From contig JAGBSO010000042.1 in the NCBI GenBank assembly GCA_017631795.1, positions 1 through 52,468 of the forward strand: DNA of 52,468 nucleotides. Direction: 5' to 3'. This document shows positions 43,971 to 52,442 of this stretch, piece after piece (position 1 is the first letter of the stretch; each line of letters starts with the position of its first letter). The notes under the pieces were generated by a model. It did not search any database. It had not been told where the DNA came from and saw only the letters and a list, made by a program, of their open reading frames with translations. Position numbers and translations under genes: made by a program. This stretch comes from Clostridia bacterium (GTDB taxonomy: Bacteria > Bacillota > Clostridia > Oscillospirales > Acutalibacteraceae).

Positions 43971-44324
43971 ATGAAAATCGGAACAATCAGAGATCTGCTT
44001 GAAGCTACGGTAATCTGTGGCGAAGATATGCTTGATAATGAAGTTCATTCTGCTTGCGGAAGTGACATGATGAGCGATGTTCTTGCATATGTCAAAGACC
44101 AGGCGGTTCTGCTTACAGGCCTTGTGAATTCACAGGTTATAAGAACTGCGGAAATGATGGATATGGTTTGCCTTGTTTTTGTCCGGGGTAAAAAGCCTAC
44201 TCAGGAAATGATAGATCTTGCTTCAGACAGCGGAATGGCAATCCTTGCTACAGACATGCGCCTTTACGAAGCTTGCGGAAAGCTTTATGTGAATGGTCTT
44301 GTCGGAAACGGCAGGAAAGCATGA
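43971..44324 (+). CDS. DRTGG-domain protein (first copy)
   Basis: A 117-residue protein with the DRTGG fold (beta/alpha, nucleotide-associated), seen in ICGEDMLDNEVHSACGSDMM and AILATDMRLYEACGKLY. A second related copy is at 46017. DRTGG proteins recur in [FeFe]-hydrogenase loci; function unknown. Overlaps the next gene as ATGA. Confidence 0.8.
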   Translation: MKIGTIRDLLEATVICGEDMLDNEVHSACGSDMMSDVLAYVKDQAVLLTGLVNSQVIRTAEMMDMVCLVFVRGKKPTQEMIDLASDSGMAILATDMRLYEACGKLYVNGLVGNGRKA

Positions 44325-44743
44325 GTGAATCATTGATATTCCATTTCGATGTGGACGGCGAAGATTTTACTTCTGCAGGTCAGGCATCGGTTCAGGTAAA
44401 AAAGAATCTCAGACGTTTGGGAATATCTCCTGAAATCATAAGGCAGGTTTCCATTGCAATGTATGAGGGCGAAATCAATATGGTGATTCATGCGGGCGGC
44501 GGTGAAGCCGATGTTGTTGTGAGTGAGGATAAGATTGAAATTATCCTTGCAGACAAAGGTCCCGGAATTGCCGATATTGACCTTGCAATGCAGGAAGGAT
44601 TCTCCACAGCCACCGATTCAGTCCGTTCGCTGGGCTTCGGCGCAGGAATGGGACTTCCGAACATGAAACGCTATACCGATGAAATGACAATTGATTCGGT
44701 TGTAGGCGAAGGTACTACTATCAGGATGGTAGTAAATTTATAA
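44321..44743 (+). CDS. RsbW/RsbT-like GHKL ATPase
   Basis: A 140-residue histidine-kinase-like ATPase of the anti-sigma/serine-kinase class: N-box YEGEINMVIHAGG, G1 DKGPGIADIDLAM, G2 GFGAGMGLPNMKRYTDEM. No transmembrane part. Such proteins are switch kinases or ATP sensors; here embedded between hydrogenase genes, suggesting it modulates the sensory hydrogenase homologue encoded next. ATG 44321 overlaps the DRTGG stop. Confidence 0.83.
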   Translation: MSESLIFHFDVDGEDFTSAGQASVQVKKNLRRLGISPEIIRQVSIAMYEGEINMVIHAGGGEADVVVSEDKIEIILADKGPGIADIDLAMQEGFSTATDSVRSLGFGAGMGLPNMKRYTDEMTIDSVVGEGTTIRMVVNL

Positions 44744-44761
44744 AAAGAAAGCGGGATTAAA

Positions 44762-46027
44762 ATGTATAAGCATTCGGTTGAGCTTGATGTAAGCAAATGC
44801 ACGGGCTGCACAACCTGTCTGCGTCATTGTCCCACAGAAGCTATCAGAATCCGTGACGGTCATGCTGTCATAAATGAAGACAGATGTATTGATTGCGGTG
44901 AATGTATCAGAGTTTGTCCGAACAACGCAAAGAAGGCAATGTGTTCAAAGTTTGAACATTATCAGGATTATAAGTGGAAAATCGCACTTCCTGCTCCGTC
45001 TCTTTACGGTCAGTTTGACAATCTCGAAGATGTGGATACCGTTCTTCAGGGGCTTCTCGATATCGGATTCGACGATGTTTTTGAGGTTGCAAAGGCTGCT
45101 GAATACGTAACGGAATACACAAGGCTTTATCTGAAATCCGAGGGTATAAAAAAACCTGTTATCAGCTCGGCTTGTCCTGTTGTTGTAAGGCTCATATCTT
45201 TAAGATATCCTTATCTCAGGGATAACCTGATACCCATTCTTCCGCCCATAGAAATTGCTGCAAAAATGGCAAGAAAAAAGGCAAAGGAAGAACATCCCGG
45301 GCTTAACGATTCAGACATCGGACTTTTCTTTATTTCTCCCTGTCCCGGCAAGGTGAGTTACATCAGAAACGGTTTCGGCGAGTACAAAAGCGAAATCGAT
45401 GTTGTAATTTCACTCAAAGATGTTTATTTCAAACTTATCGCCGCAATGAAGAGAGATAAAAGTCCTGAGATTGCATCTGAAACAGGAATGATAGGTGTCG
45501 GCTGGGCATCCAGCGGAGGCGAATCCTCGGCTATTCTCAATGATGATTATCTTGCGGCAGACGGCATTGAAAATGTCAACAAAGTGCTTGATGCCATAGA
45601 AAACGGCAATATTCCCCAACTTGAATTTGTGGAGCTGAATGCCTGTACGGGCGGTTGTGTAGGCGGTGTTATGACGATTGAAAATCCGTTCATAGCAAGA
45701 ACACGTCTTCACTCTGTCAGAAGATATCTTCCCGTATCAGTCAACAGACTTCCCAAAGGCACTCACTATATTCCCGAAAATATTCTGTCATATGAACTGC
45801 CCGAATATACACCGATTTCACGGCTCGGCAAGAGTTTCAGCGAATCGATGCGAATGATGGCTGAAATTCAGGATATAAGGCAGACTCTTCCGGGGATTGA
45901 TTGCGGAGCCTGCGGGTCACCGACCTGTAAAGCTTTTGCAGAAGATATAGTAAGAGGCCAGGCGGATATAAGTCTTTGCCGTGTTATAAATTGTTCCCGA
46001 AAAGGAGAAGCAGAAAATGACAGTTAA
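44762..46027 (+). CDS. Sensory-type [FeFe]-hydrogenase homologue
   Basis: A 421-residue iron-sulfur protein. Two [4Fe-4S] ferredoxin motifs (Cys13/16/19/23 and Cys42/45/48/52) precede a hydrogenase large-subunit C-terminal domain whose H-cluster cysteines are kept: Cys138 in SSACPVVV, Cys194 in ISPCPGK, Cys295 and Cys299 in NACTGGCVGG. The surrounding residues differ from catalytic enzymes (no TSCxPxW, no MPC), as in the sensory group. A further four-Cys motif closes the protein (DCGACGSPTCKAF). There is no PAS domain. Proposed role: H2 or redox sensing. Encoded with regulators rather than next to HydA. Confidence 0.83.
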   Translation: MYKHSVELDVSKCTGCTTCLRHCPTEAIRIRDGHAVINEDRCIDCGECIRVCPNNAKKAMCSKFEHYQDYKWKIALPAPSLYGQFDNLEDVDTVLQGLLDIGFDDVFEVAKAAEYVTEYTRLYLKSEGIKKPVISSACPVVVRLISLRYPYLRDNLIPILPPIEIAAKMARKKAKEEHPGLNDSDIGLFFISPCPGKVSYIRNGFGEYKSEIDVVISLKDVYFKLIAAMKRDKSPEIASETGMIGVGWASSGGESSAILNDDYLAADGIENVNKVLDAIENGNIPQLEFVELNACTGGCVGGVMTIENPFIARTRLHSVRRYLPVSVNRLPKGTHYIPENILSYELPEYTPISRLGKSFSESMRMMAEIQDIRQTLPGIDCGACGSPTCKAFAEDIVRGQADISLCRVINCSRKGEAENDS

Positions 46028-46343
46028 TGAATTGTGTGAAAAATGCGGTTTTTCGGCTGTCGTTCTTGCAGATGGTGACAGGGAAGTTGCGGGATGTTAT
46101 ATCGGTGATTTGCTCAGCTGGGTTATGGGCAGAGCAAAAGGTGACGATGCATGGATAACAATAATGTCCAACATCAATATCATTGCCGTTGCGTCTCTTG
46201 CAGATGTTTCCTGCATCATTCTTTCTGAAGGTGTTACGGTTGACAGTGATATCATCGAAACAGCAAAACAAAAAGAAGTAAATATTCTTTCATCATCATT
46301 GCCTTCATACGAAACGGCAGTCAGGGTTTCAGAGCAGATATGA
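46017..46343 (+). CDS. DRTGG-domain protein (second copy)
   Basis: A 108-residue relative of the DRTGG protein encoded at 43971 (VLADGDREVAGCYIGDLLSW, SLPSYETAVRVSEQI). Starts 11 bp inside the 3' end of the sensory hydrogenase gene and overlaps the PHP gene by 4 bp, so these proteins are made in step. Ligand unknown. Confidence 0.78.
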   Translation: MTVNELCEKCGFSAVVLADGDREVAGCYIGDLLSWVMGRAKGDDAWITIMSNINIIAVASLADVSCIILSEGVTVDSDIIETAKQKEVNILSSSLPSYETAVRVSEQI

Positions 46344-47089
46344 ACAAGTATTATTACGACCTTCATATTCACTCATGCCTTTCACCTTGCGGTGATGACG
46401 ATATGACTCCGAACAACATTGCAGGAATGGGCGTCCTTAACGGACTGAACATCATGGCTCTTACGGACCATAACACCTGCAAAAACTGTCCCGCATTTTT
46501 TAAAGCGGCAAAGAAAAACGGAATCATTCCCGTGGCAGGCATGGAGCTTACAACAGCGGAAGATATTCATGTTGTCTGTCTGTTCGAAGAGCTTGAAACT
46601 GCGATGGCATTTGATGAATTTATACAGAGCCGCAGAATGCTTATTCCTAACCGCACGGACATCTTCGGTTTTCAGCAGATTATGAATGAAAACGACGAAG
46701 TTATCGGTGAAGAAGAATATCTTCTTTCCAATGCGACGGATATCATGATTGATACTGTCTGTGAACTCGTAACGGAGCACGGCGGAATCTGTTATCCTGC
46801 TCATGTGGACAGAGATGCAAACGGAATAATTGCAATGCTCGGTACTTTTCCCGATTATGACTACATGGAGTTTGATACTGCAGAGTTTCATTCGGGAGAG
46901 AATATTGAAAAATATGATGAAATGTATCCCAATCTCGGAAATACGCTCAAGGTTGTGTCATCAGATGCTCACTACCTGTGGGATATAAAAGAGAAGAAGG
47001 AATATTTTGAAATAGATGATGAGCCGTACAGCAGTGCTCTCGTCAGAAAAAAACTTTTTGAGATTTTAAGAAAAGGGAAATCGCTATGA
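46340..47089 (+). CDS. PHP-domain metal-dependent phosphoesterase
   Basis: A 249-residue PHP protein with the metal-binding set DLHIHSCLSPCGDDDMTPNN, LTDHNTCKNCPAF, GMELTTAEDIHVVCLF and SSDAHYLWD. PHP proteins hydrolyse phosphoesters, often of nucleotides. Its constant company with DRTGG and ATPase genes in hydrogenase loci suggests a nucleotide signal, but the substrate is unknown. ATGA overlap with the next gene. Confidence 0.87.
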   Translation: MNKYYYDLHIHSCLSPCGDDDMTPNNIAGMGVLNGLNIMALTDHNTCKNCPAFFKAAKKNGIIPVAGMELTTAEDIHVVCLFEELETAMAFDEFIQSRRMLIPNRTDIFGFQQIMNENDEVIGEEEYLLSNATDIMIDTVCELVTEHGGICYPAHVDRDANGIIAMLGTFPDYDYMEFDTAEFHSGENIEKYDEMYPNLGNTLKVVSSDAHYLWDIKEKKEYFEIDDEPYSSALVRKKLFEILRKGKSL

Positions 47090-47634
47090 AAGAACTTTCA
47101 CTGAATATTCTTGATATAGCCAAAAATTCCGTAAAGGCGGGAGCAGACACAGTTTATGTGACGCTTACCGAAACAGCCGATATTTTCACAATGAAGATAA
47201 GCGATAACGGCTGCGGAATGAAAGCGGATTTTCTTAAAACCGTAACGGACCCGTTCAGTACAACCCGTACAACACGAAAAGTGGGAATGGGAATTCCGTT
47301 TCTGAAACTTGCAGCCGAACAGACAGGCGGAAGTTTCAGTATCGAATCAAAGCACGAAAGTGATTATCCCGAAGACCACGGTACGGTGACAACGGCTGTT
47401 TTCGATAAAAACAGCATAGATTTTACACCGCTTGGTGATATTGTTTCGAGCATCACAACTCTCATACAGGGCAGTCCCGATATCCGATGGATATTCAGTC
47501 ACACAACCCCTGACGGAGAAGTTTCGCTTGATACTCAGGAGCTTAAAGATGTTCTCGGAGATGTTCCCCTTGATAATCTTGAAGTCATTCTGTGGATAAA
47601 AGGATATCTCGAAGAAGCTTATGAAAATTGTTGA
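47086..47634 (+). CDS. GHKL (HATPase_c) ATP-binding protein
   Basis: A 182-residue stand-alone ATPase domain of the sensor-kinase type: N-box LNILDIAKNSVKAGAD, G1 SDNGCGMKADF, F box DPFSTTRTTRKVGMGIPFL. No histidine phosphoacceptor or membrane region. The C-terminal 60 residues are unique. Second ATPase of the regulatory block. Confidence 0.83.
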   Translation: MKELSLNILDIAKNSVKAGADTVYVTLTETADIFTMKISDNGCGMKADFLKTVTDPFSTTRTTRKVGMGIPFLKLAAEQTGGSFSIESKHESDYPEDHGTVTTAVFDKNSIDFTPLGDIVSSITTLIQGSPDIRWIFSHTTPDGEVSLDTQELKDVLGDVPLDNLEVILWIKGYLEEAYENC

Positions 47635-47637
47635 TTT

Positions 47638-47664
47638 TGCATTGTGCATTCTGCATTGTGCATT
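47638..47664 (+). repeat. Short GCATTGTGCATT repeat
   Basis: GCATTGTGCATT and CTGCATTGTGCATT stand head to tail in the gap between the regulatory block and the structural hydrogenase genes. A low-complexity repeat; it may be one copy of a dispersed element. Confidence 0.5.
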
Positions 47665-47699
47665 AAATATGTAATTTATATGAAAGGATAAGATAGAGT

Positions 47700-48065
47700 A
47701 TGAAATCATTGGCTGAACTTGCTGCAATCAAAGAAAAGATGCAGAGCAAAGTTGTCCTTCGTGAAGGCAGCAGCGATACAAGAGTAGTTGTAGGTATGGC
47801 TACATGCGGTATCGCAGCAGGCGCAAGACCCGTTCTTAACGCATTCGTTGAGGAGGTTGGCGCACAGGGCCTTGCAGGCAGCGTTATGGTAACACAGACA
47901 GGCTGTATCGGTATCTGTCAGTACGAACCCGTTGTTGAAGTTTACGAAGCAGGCAAAGAAAAGATAACATACGTTAAGATGACTCCCGAAAAGGCAAAGG
48001 AAGTTGTTGAAAAGCACCTCAAGGGTGGCAAAGTTATCGACGAATATACTATTTCAAAAGTATAA
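47700..48065 (+). CDS. Small [2Fe-2S] thioredoxin-like protein (HndB type)
   Basis: A 121-residue ferredoxin of the thioredoxin-like [2Fe-2S] group (MATCGIAAGA, TQTGCIGICQYEPV) as in the HndB subunit of NADP-reducing hydrogenases. It lies between the regulators and the NuoF-like gene, so it is probably an electron-transfer subunit of the complex. AAAGGAT precedes the start. Confidence 0.88.
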   Translation: MKSLAELAAIKEKMQSKVVLREGSSDTRVVVGMATCGIAAGARPVLNAFVEEVGAQGLAGSVMVTQTGCIGICQYEPVVEVYEAGKEKITYVKMTPEKAKEVVEKHLKGGKVIDEYTISKV

Positions 48066-48100
48066 TATTTTCATTGTAATATAAGTTGGAGGTAAAAAAT

Positions 48101-49900
48101 ATGATTCGTTCCCAGGTTCTGATATGCGGCGGTACAGGCTGTACATCATCGGGCAGCGTTACTCTTATTGAAGAATTTGAGAAACGCATTGAAGAAAACG
48201 GTCTCTCAGAAGAAGTAAAAATTGTTCAGACAGGCTGTTTCGGTCTTTGTGCATTAGGCCCTGTTGTTATCGTATATCCCGACGGTACATTCTATTCAAG
48301 AGTTGAGAAGGATGACGTTGCAGAAATCGTTTCCGAACATCTTCTCAAGGGTAGAACAGTTGATCGTCTTGTTTACTCAGATGTTGATGAAAGCGTTAAG
48401 GAAGAAGCTCTTAATGTTTCACTCAGCGACACAACATTCTATAAGTCACAGAAGCGTGTTGCTCTTCGTAACTGCGGTGTTATCAATCCCGAAAGTATCG
48501 AAGAATACATCGCTATGGACGGTTACGCAGCTCTCGGTAAGGCTCTCACAGAGATGACTCCCGAAGATGTTATCCAGACAATCAAAGATTCAGGTCTTCG
48601 CGGCAGAGGCGGCGGCGGTTTCCCCACAGGTCTCAAGTGGAGCTTCACAGCAGCACAGCCCAAAGGCCAGAAATATGTAGTATGTAACGCTGACGAAGGT
48701 GACCCCGGTGCATTCATGGACCGTTCAGTTCTTGAAGGTGACCCCCACTGCCTTGTTGAAGCTATGGCTATCTGCGGTTACGCAACAGGCGCTTCAGAAG
48801 GTTATGTTTACGTTCGTGCTGAGTACCCCATTGCTGTTGCTCGTCTTCAGAAAGCTATTGACGATGCAAGAGAATACGGTCTTCTCGGTAAGGATATCTT
48901 CGGTTCAGGCTTCGATTTCGATCTCTTCATCCGTCTCGGTGCTGGTGCATTCGTTTGTGGTGAAGAAACAGCTCTTATGACATCAATCGAAGGTAACCGT
49001 GGTGAACCCCGTCCCCGTCCTCCCTATCCCGCAATCAAGGGTCTTTTCGGCAAGCCCACAACAGAAAATAACGTTGAAACTTTTGCTAACGTTCCCCAGA
49101 TTATCCTTAAGGGTGCTGAATTCTTCAACACAATGGGTACAGAAAAATCAAAGGGTACAAAAGTTTTTGCTCTCGGTGGTAAAATCACAAACACAGGTCT
49201 TGTTGAAGTTCCCATGGGTACAACACTGCGTGAAATCGTTGAAGTTATCGGTGGCGGTGTTCCCGGCGGAAAGAAGTTCAAGGCAGCTCAGACAGGTGGC
49301 CCCTCAGGCGGTTGTATCCCTGCATCAATGCTTGATATCGAAATCGACTATGACAACCTTGTTGCACAGGGTGCAATGATGGGTTCAGGCGGTCTTATCG
49401 TTATGGACGAAACAGACTGTATGGTTGATATCGCTAAGTTCTTCCTTGATTTCACAGTTGATGAATCATGCGGTAAGTGTACTCCCTGCCGTATCGGTAC
49501 AAAGAGACTTTACGAAATCCTTGAAAAGATCACAAGCGGTAACGGTACTCTTGAAGACCTTGACGAAATGGAAAAGCTCTGCTATTACATCAAAGAGAAC
49601 TCACTCTGCGGTCTCGGTCAGACAGCTCCCAACCCCGTTCTCTCAACATATCAGAGATTCAAGGACGAATATATTGCTCACGTAGTTGATAAGAAATGTC
49701 CCGCAGGCGTATGTAAAGACCTTCTTACAATCACAATTGAAGCAGACAAGTGTAAGGGTTGTACTCTTTGTTCAAGAGTTTGTCCCGTTGGTGCTATTGA
49801 AGGTACTGTCAAGAATCCTCACGTTATTGATCCTGCAAAGTGTATCAAGTGCGGCGCTTGTATCGAAAAATGTAAGTTCAAAGCAATCGTAAAGAAATAA
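48101..49900 (+). CDS. hydB: Hydrogenase NuoF-like subunit (HydB/HndC)
   Basis: A 599-residue flavoprotein subunit. N-terminal [2Fe-2S] thioredoxin-like domain (LICGGTGCTSSGS, TGCFGLCALGP), then the NADH/FMN site (RGRGGGGFPTGLKWSF, NADEGDPGAFMDRS, GAGAFVCGEETALM), a [4Fe-4S] site (SCGKCTPCRIGTKRL) and two C-terminal ferredoxin motifs (CKGCTLCSRVC, CIKCGACIEKC). It takes electrons from NADH; with HydA it is thought to perform flavin-based bifurcation. ATG 48101 follows GGAGG. Confidence 0.95.
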   Translation: MIRSQVLICGGTGCTSSGSVTLIEEFEKRIEENGLSEEVKIVQTGCFGLCALGPVVIVYPDGTFYSRVEKDDVAEIVSEHLLKGRTVDRLVYSDVDESVKEEALNVSLSDTTFYKSQKRVALRNCGVINPESIEEYIAMDGYAALGKALTEMTPEDVIQTIKDSGLRGRGGGGFPTGLKWSFTAAQPKGQKYVVCNADEGDPGAFMDRSVLEGDPHCLVEAMAICGYATGASEGYVYVRAEYPIAVARLQKAIDDAREYGLLGKDIFGSGFDFDLFIRLGAGAFVCGEETALMTSIEGNRGEPRPRPPYPAIKGLFGKPTTENNVETFANVPQIILKGAEFFNTMGTEKSKGTKVFALGGKITNTGLVEVPMGTTLREIVEVIGGGVPGGKKFKAAQTGGPSGGCIPASMLDIEIDYDNLVAQGAMMGSGGLIVMDETDCMVDIAKFFLDFTVDESCGKCTPCRIGTKRLYEILEKITSGNGTLEDLDEMEKLCYYIKENSLCGLGQTAPNPVLSTYQRFKDEYIAHVVDKKCPAGVCKDLLTITIEADKCKGCTLCSRVCPVGAIEGTVKNPHVIDPAKCIKCGACIEKCKFKAIVKK

Positions 49901-49915
49901 GGAGGAACGGATAAA

Positions 49916-51661
49916 ATGGCTGATGTTAATGTAAAAATCAACGGTAAAGAATATACCGTTCCTGCCGGCAGCACAATTCTTGAAGCTGCACGAATTGCAG
50001 GTATAAATATTCCCACACTCTGCTATCTCAAGGAAATCAACGCAATCGGTGCTTGCCGTATCTGTGTTGTTGAGGTTAAAGGCGCAAGAAGCCTTGTTGC
50101 AGCTTGTGTGTTCCCCGTAAACGAGGGTATGGAGATTTTCACAAATACTCCTAAAGTTATTGAAGCAAGAAAGACAACTCTCAAGCTTATCCTTTCAGAC
50201 CATAAGAAAGAATGTCTTTCATGTGTAAGAAGCGGAAACTGCGAACTTCAGCAGCTTTGTGCAGATTACGGTATTGAAGATACAACTGCTTTTGCAGGTG
50301 TTACAAATAAGTATGATATCGACGCTTCTGCATCACACATGACACGTGACAACGAAAAGTGTATCCTTTGCCGTCGTTGCGTAGCTGTTTGTGAAAAGAA
50401 TCAGGGCGTAGCTGTTATCGGTGCAAACAACAGAGGTTTCGATACAAACATCGGTTGTGCATTTGATTATGACCTCGGTGATGTTGCTTGTATCTCTTGC
50501 GGTCAGTGTATCACAGCTTGTCCCACAGGTGCTCTTGCAGAAAGAGACGATACTCAGAAAGTATTCGATGCAATCAACGATCCTGAAAAGATCGTTCTCG
50601 TTCAGACAGCTCCCGCAGTAAGAGTTGGTCTTGGTGAAGAATTCGGTATGCCCATCGGTACTGTTGTTACAGGCAAGATGGTTTCAGCAATCCGTGCTCT
50701 CGGTGTAGATAAGGTATTCGATACAAACTTTGCTGCTGACCTTACAATCATGGAAGAAGCAACAGAGTTCCTCGGCAGATACACAAAGAAGGAAAATCTT
50801 CCTCTCATCACATCATGTTCACCCGGATGGATCAAGTACTGCGAACACTACTATCCCGAAATGATCCCCAACCTTTCATCATGTAAGTCACCTCAGGGTA
50901 TGTTCGGTTCTGTTGCAAAGACATACTATGCACAGAAGGAAGGCATCGATCCCAAGAATATCTTTGTTGTCAGCGTAATGCCCTGTACAGCTAAGAAGTT
51001 CGAGGCTGAAAGAATGGATCACACTGCAGTTGAAGGTCTTGCAGATATCGATGCAGTTGTTACAGTCCGTGAACTTGCAAGAATGATCAAGAAGGCAGGC
51101 ATCATGTTCAATATGCTTCCCGACGGTGAATTCGATGCTCCCTTCGGACTCGGTTCAGGTGCAGGTACAATCTTCGGTGCAACAGGCGGTGTTATGGAAG
51201 CTGCTCTTCGTACAGCTTACGAAACACTTACAGGCGAAGAACTTGAAAAGCTCGAGTTCTCAGATGTACGTGGTACAGAAGGCATCAAGGAAGCAACTTA
51301 CACAATCGCAGGCAACGAAATCAAGGTTGCAGTTGTTTCAGGTACTGCTAATGCAGGCAAACTCCTTGATATGATCAAGGCAGGCGAAAAGTCATATGAC
51401 TTCATCGAAGTTATGGCATGTCCCGGCGGTTGCGTAAACGGCGGCGGTCAGCCCGTTCAGCCCGCATCAGTTATCAACAACTACGATGTAAGAGCTCTCC
51501 GTGCTGCAGGTCTTTATGAAGACGATAAGAACCTTCCCATCAGAAAGTCACACCTTAATCCTGATGTTAAGGCTGTTTATGCTGAATTCTTCGGCGAACC
51601 CAACAGCCACAAGGCTCATGAAATCCTTCACACAGGCTACACAGCAAGAAAAGTATATTAA
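49916..51661 (+). CDS. hydA: [FeFe] hydrogenase catalytic subunit (HydA)
   Basis: A 581-residue iron hydrogenase that makes or consumes H2. Domains: [2Fe-2S] ferredoxin-like N terminus (IPTLCYLKEINAIGACRICV), His-Cys3 cluster (HKKECLSCVRSGNC), two [4Fe-4S] sites (CILCRRCVAVC, CISCGQCITAC), then the H-cluster domain with Cys301 in TSCSPGW, Cys357 in MPCTAKKFEAER, Cys502 and Cys506 in MACPGGCVNGGGQ. The residue after Cys301 is Ser rather than the proton-relay Cys of TSCCPGW enzymes, as in some other group A subtypes. Last gene of the operon. Confidence 0.96.
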   Translation: MADVNVKINGKEYTVPAGSTILEAARIAGINIPTLCYLKEINAIGACRICVVEVKGARSLVAACVFPVNEGMEIFTNTPKVIEARKTTLKLILSDHKKECLSCVRSGNCELQQLCADYGIEDTTAFAGVTNKYDIDASASHMTRDNEKCILCRRCVAVCEKNQGVAVIGANNRGFDTNIGCAFDYDLGDVACISCGQCITACPTGALAERDDTQKVFDAINDPEKIVLVQTAPAVRVGLGEEFGMPIGTVVTGKMVSAIRALGVDKVFDTNFAADLTIMEEATEFLGRYTKKENLPLITSCSPGWIKYCEHYYPEMIPNLSSCKSPQGMFGSVAKTYYAQKEGIDPKNIFVVSVMPCTAKKFEAERMDHTAVEGLADIDAVVTVRELARMIKKAGIMFNMLPDGEFDAPFGLGSGAGTIFGATGGVMEAALRTAYETLTGEELEKLEFSDVRGTEGIKEATYTIAGNEIKVAVVSGTANAGKLLDMIKAGEKSYDFIEVMACPGGCVNGGGQPVQPASVINNYDVRALRAAGLYEDDKNLPIRKSHLNPDVKAVYAEFFGEPNSHKAHEILHTGYTARKVY

Positions 51662-51676
51662 TTTTATTTCCATAAG

Positions 51677-51708
51677 CAGTCACTGTTTTTACAGTGGCTG
51701 TTTTTTTG
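51677..51708 (+). terminator. Intrinsic terminator of the hydrogenase operon
   Basis: CAGTCACTG pairs with CAGTGGCTG (one G-U pair) around TTTTTA, followed by a T-tract. Confidence 0.88.
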
Positions 51709-51769
51709 TTTAACATATTCCGCATGAAAATTAAATATAATAGACTATCTTGATTTTAGGGGTGGTCTG

Positions 51770-52297
51770 ATGAAAAAATTTGTTTCAGTTTTTTTATGTT
51801 TTATAATTCTTTTCGGTTTTTCTGCATGTACGGAAGAAGCAAGACCCGATATGACTGCATTATCAGAGCGTCTTGCTCTTATAAATGAATACTACGCATT
51901 TGATTATTTTGATGCAGTTATATATGACGGTGCATATCATGTGTATTTCAGTCTTTGCTCGGAAAATGATGTATTGCTGTCTTTGCATACAGATGAAGCG
52001 GGAAATATTGATGATGTAACAATCACGGCTGTTGCTGAAAAAATGAAAACCGACGGCGAGCGGAACGCATATATGAATTTTTCATCCGCTGTTATAGACA
52101 GTTTTACAAGCCTTAGTGAAAAAGATGTAAAGGAAAAAGAAAAAAGCCTGAGCTACAGAAAGCCCGGGCTGTATTTTTCTGATCTGTACGAAACATATTC
52201 CGCATTAAGATATAACTTTGTGTTCTCCTCGAATTCAGAGTATATAAGTCTTTACTGCGAATATACGGAAATTATGGAAGTGACGGATAAACAATAA
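51770..52297 (+). CDS. Lipoprotein of unknown function
   Basis: A 175-residue lipoprotein: signal peptide and lipobox FGFSAC (Cys20), then a compact domain with YHVYFSLCSENDVLLSL and SYRKPGLYFSDLYETYSA. No family recognised. Preceded by GGGGTGG and a TATAAT at 51736-51741 without a good -35. Stands alone after the hydrogenase operon. Confidence 0.78.
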   Translation: MKKFVSVFLCFIILFGFSACTEEARPDMTALSERLALINEYYAFDYFDAVIYDGAYHVYFSLCSENDVLLSLHTDEAGNIDDVTITAVAEKMKTDGERNAYMNFSSAVIDSFTSLSEKDVKEKEKSLSYRKPGLYFSDLYETYSALRYNFVFSSNSEYISLYCEYTEIMEVTDKQ

Positions 52298-52327
52298 TTT
52301 AGCGAAGCAGGAATTAATTGATATATC

Positions 52328-52442
52328 GTAGGGGCGATGATTCATCGCCCGGCACGAATGTGCATTTTCCGAAGGAAAATTAAACGGCAGAGCCGTTATT
52401 GTTCGCTTTGCTCACAATCGGGCGTTGGATCAACGCCCCTAC
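52328..52442. repeat. MITE-like repeat with nested hairpins
   Basis: The ends are matching inverted repeats: GTAGGGGCGATGATTCATCG at the left, and a near-identical GTAGGGGCGTTGATCCAACG read inward from the right. Each end folds on itself (GGGCGATGA/TCATCGCCC type). In between, ATTTTCC/GGAAAAT and CGGC/GCCG stems occur. GTAGGGGCG elements are dispersed in many Clostridia and other genomes. Non-coding; 52298-52327 and 52443-52468 show no gene. Confidence 0.75.

Noticed and set aside
52318..52330. GATATATCGTA near the window end as a further operator of the XRE gene
   Set aside because: It lies at the edge of the MITE-like repeat, 43 kb away, and is not in a promoter setting.
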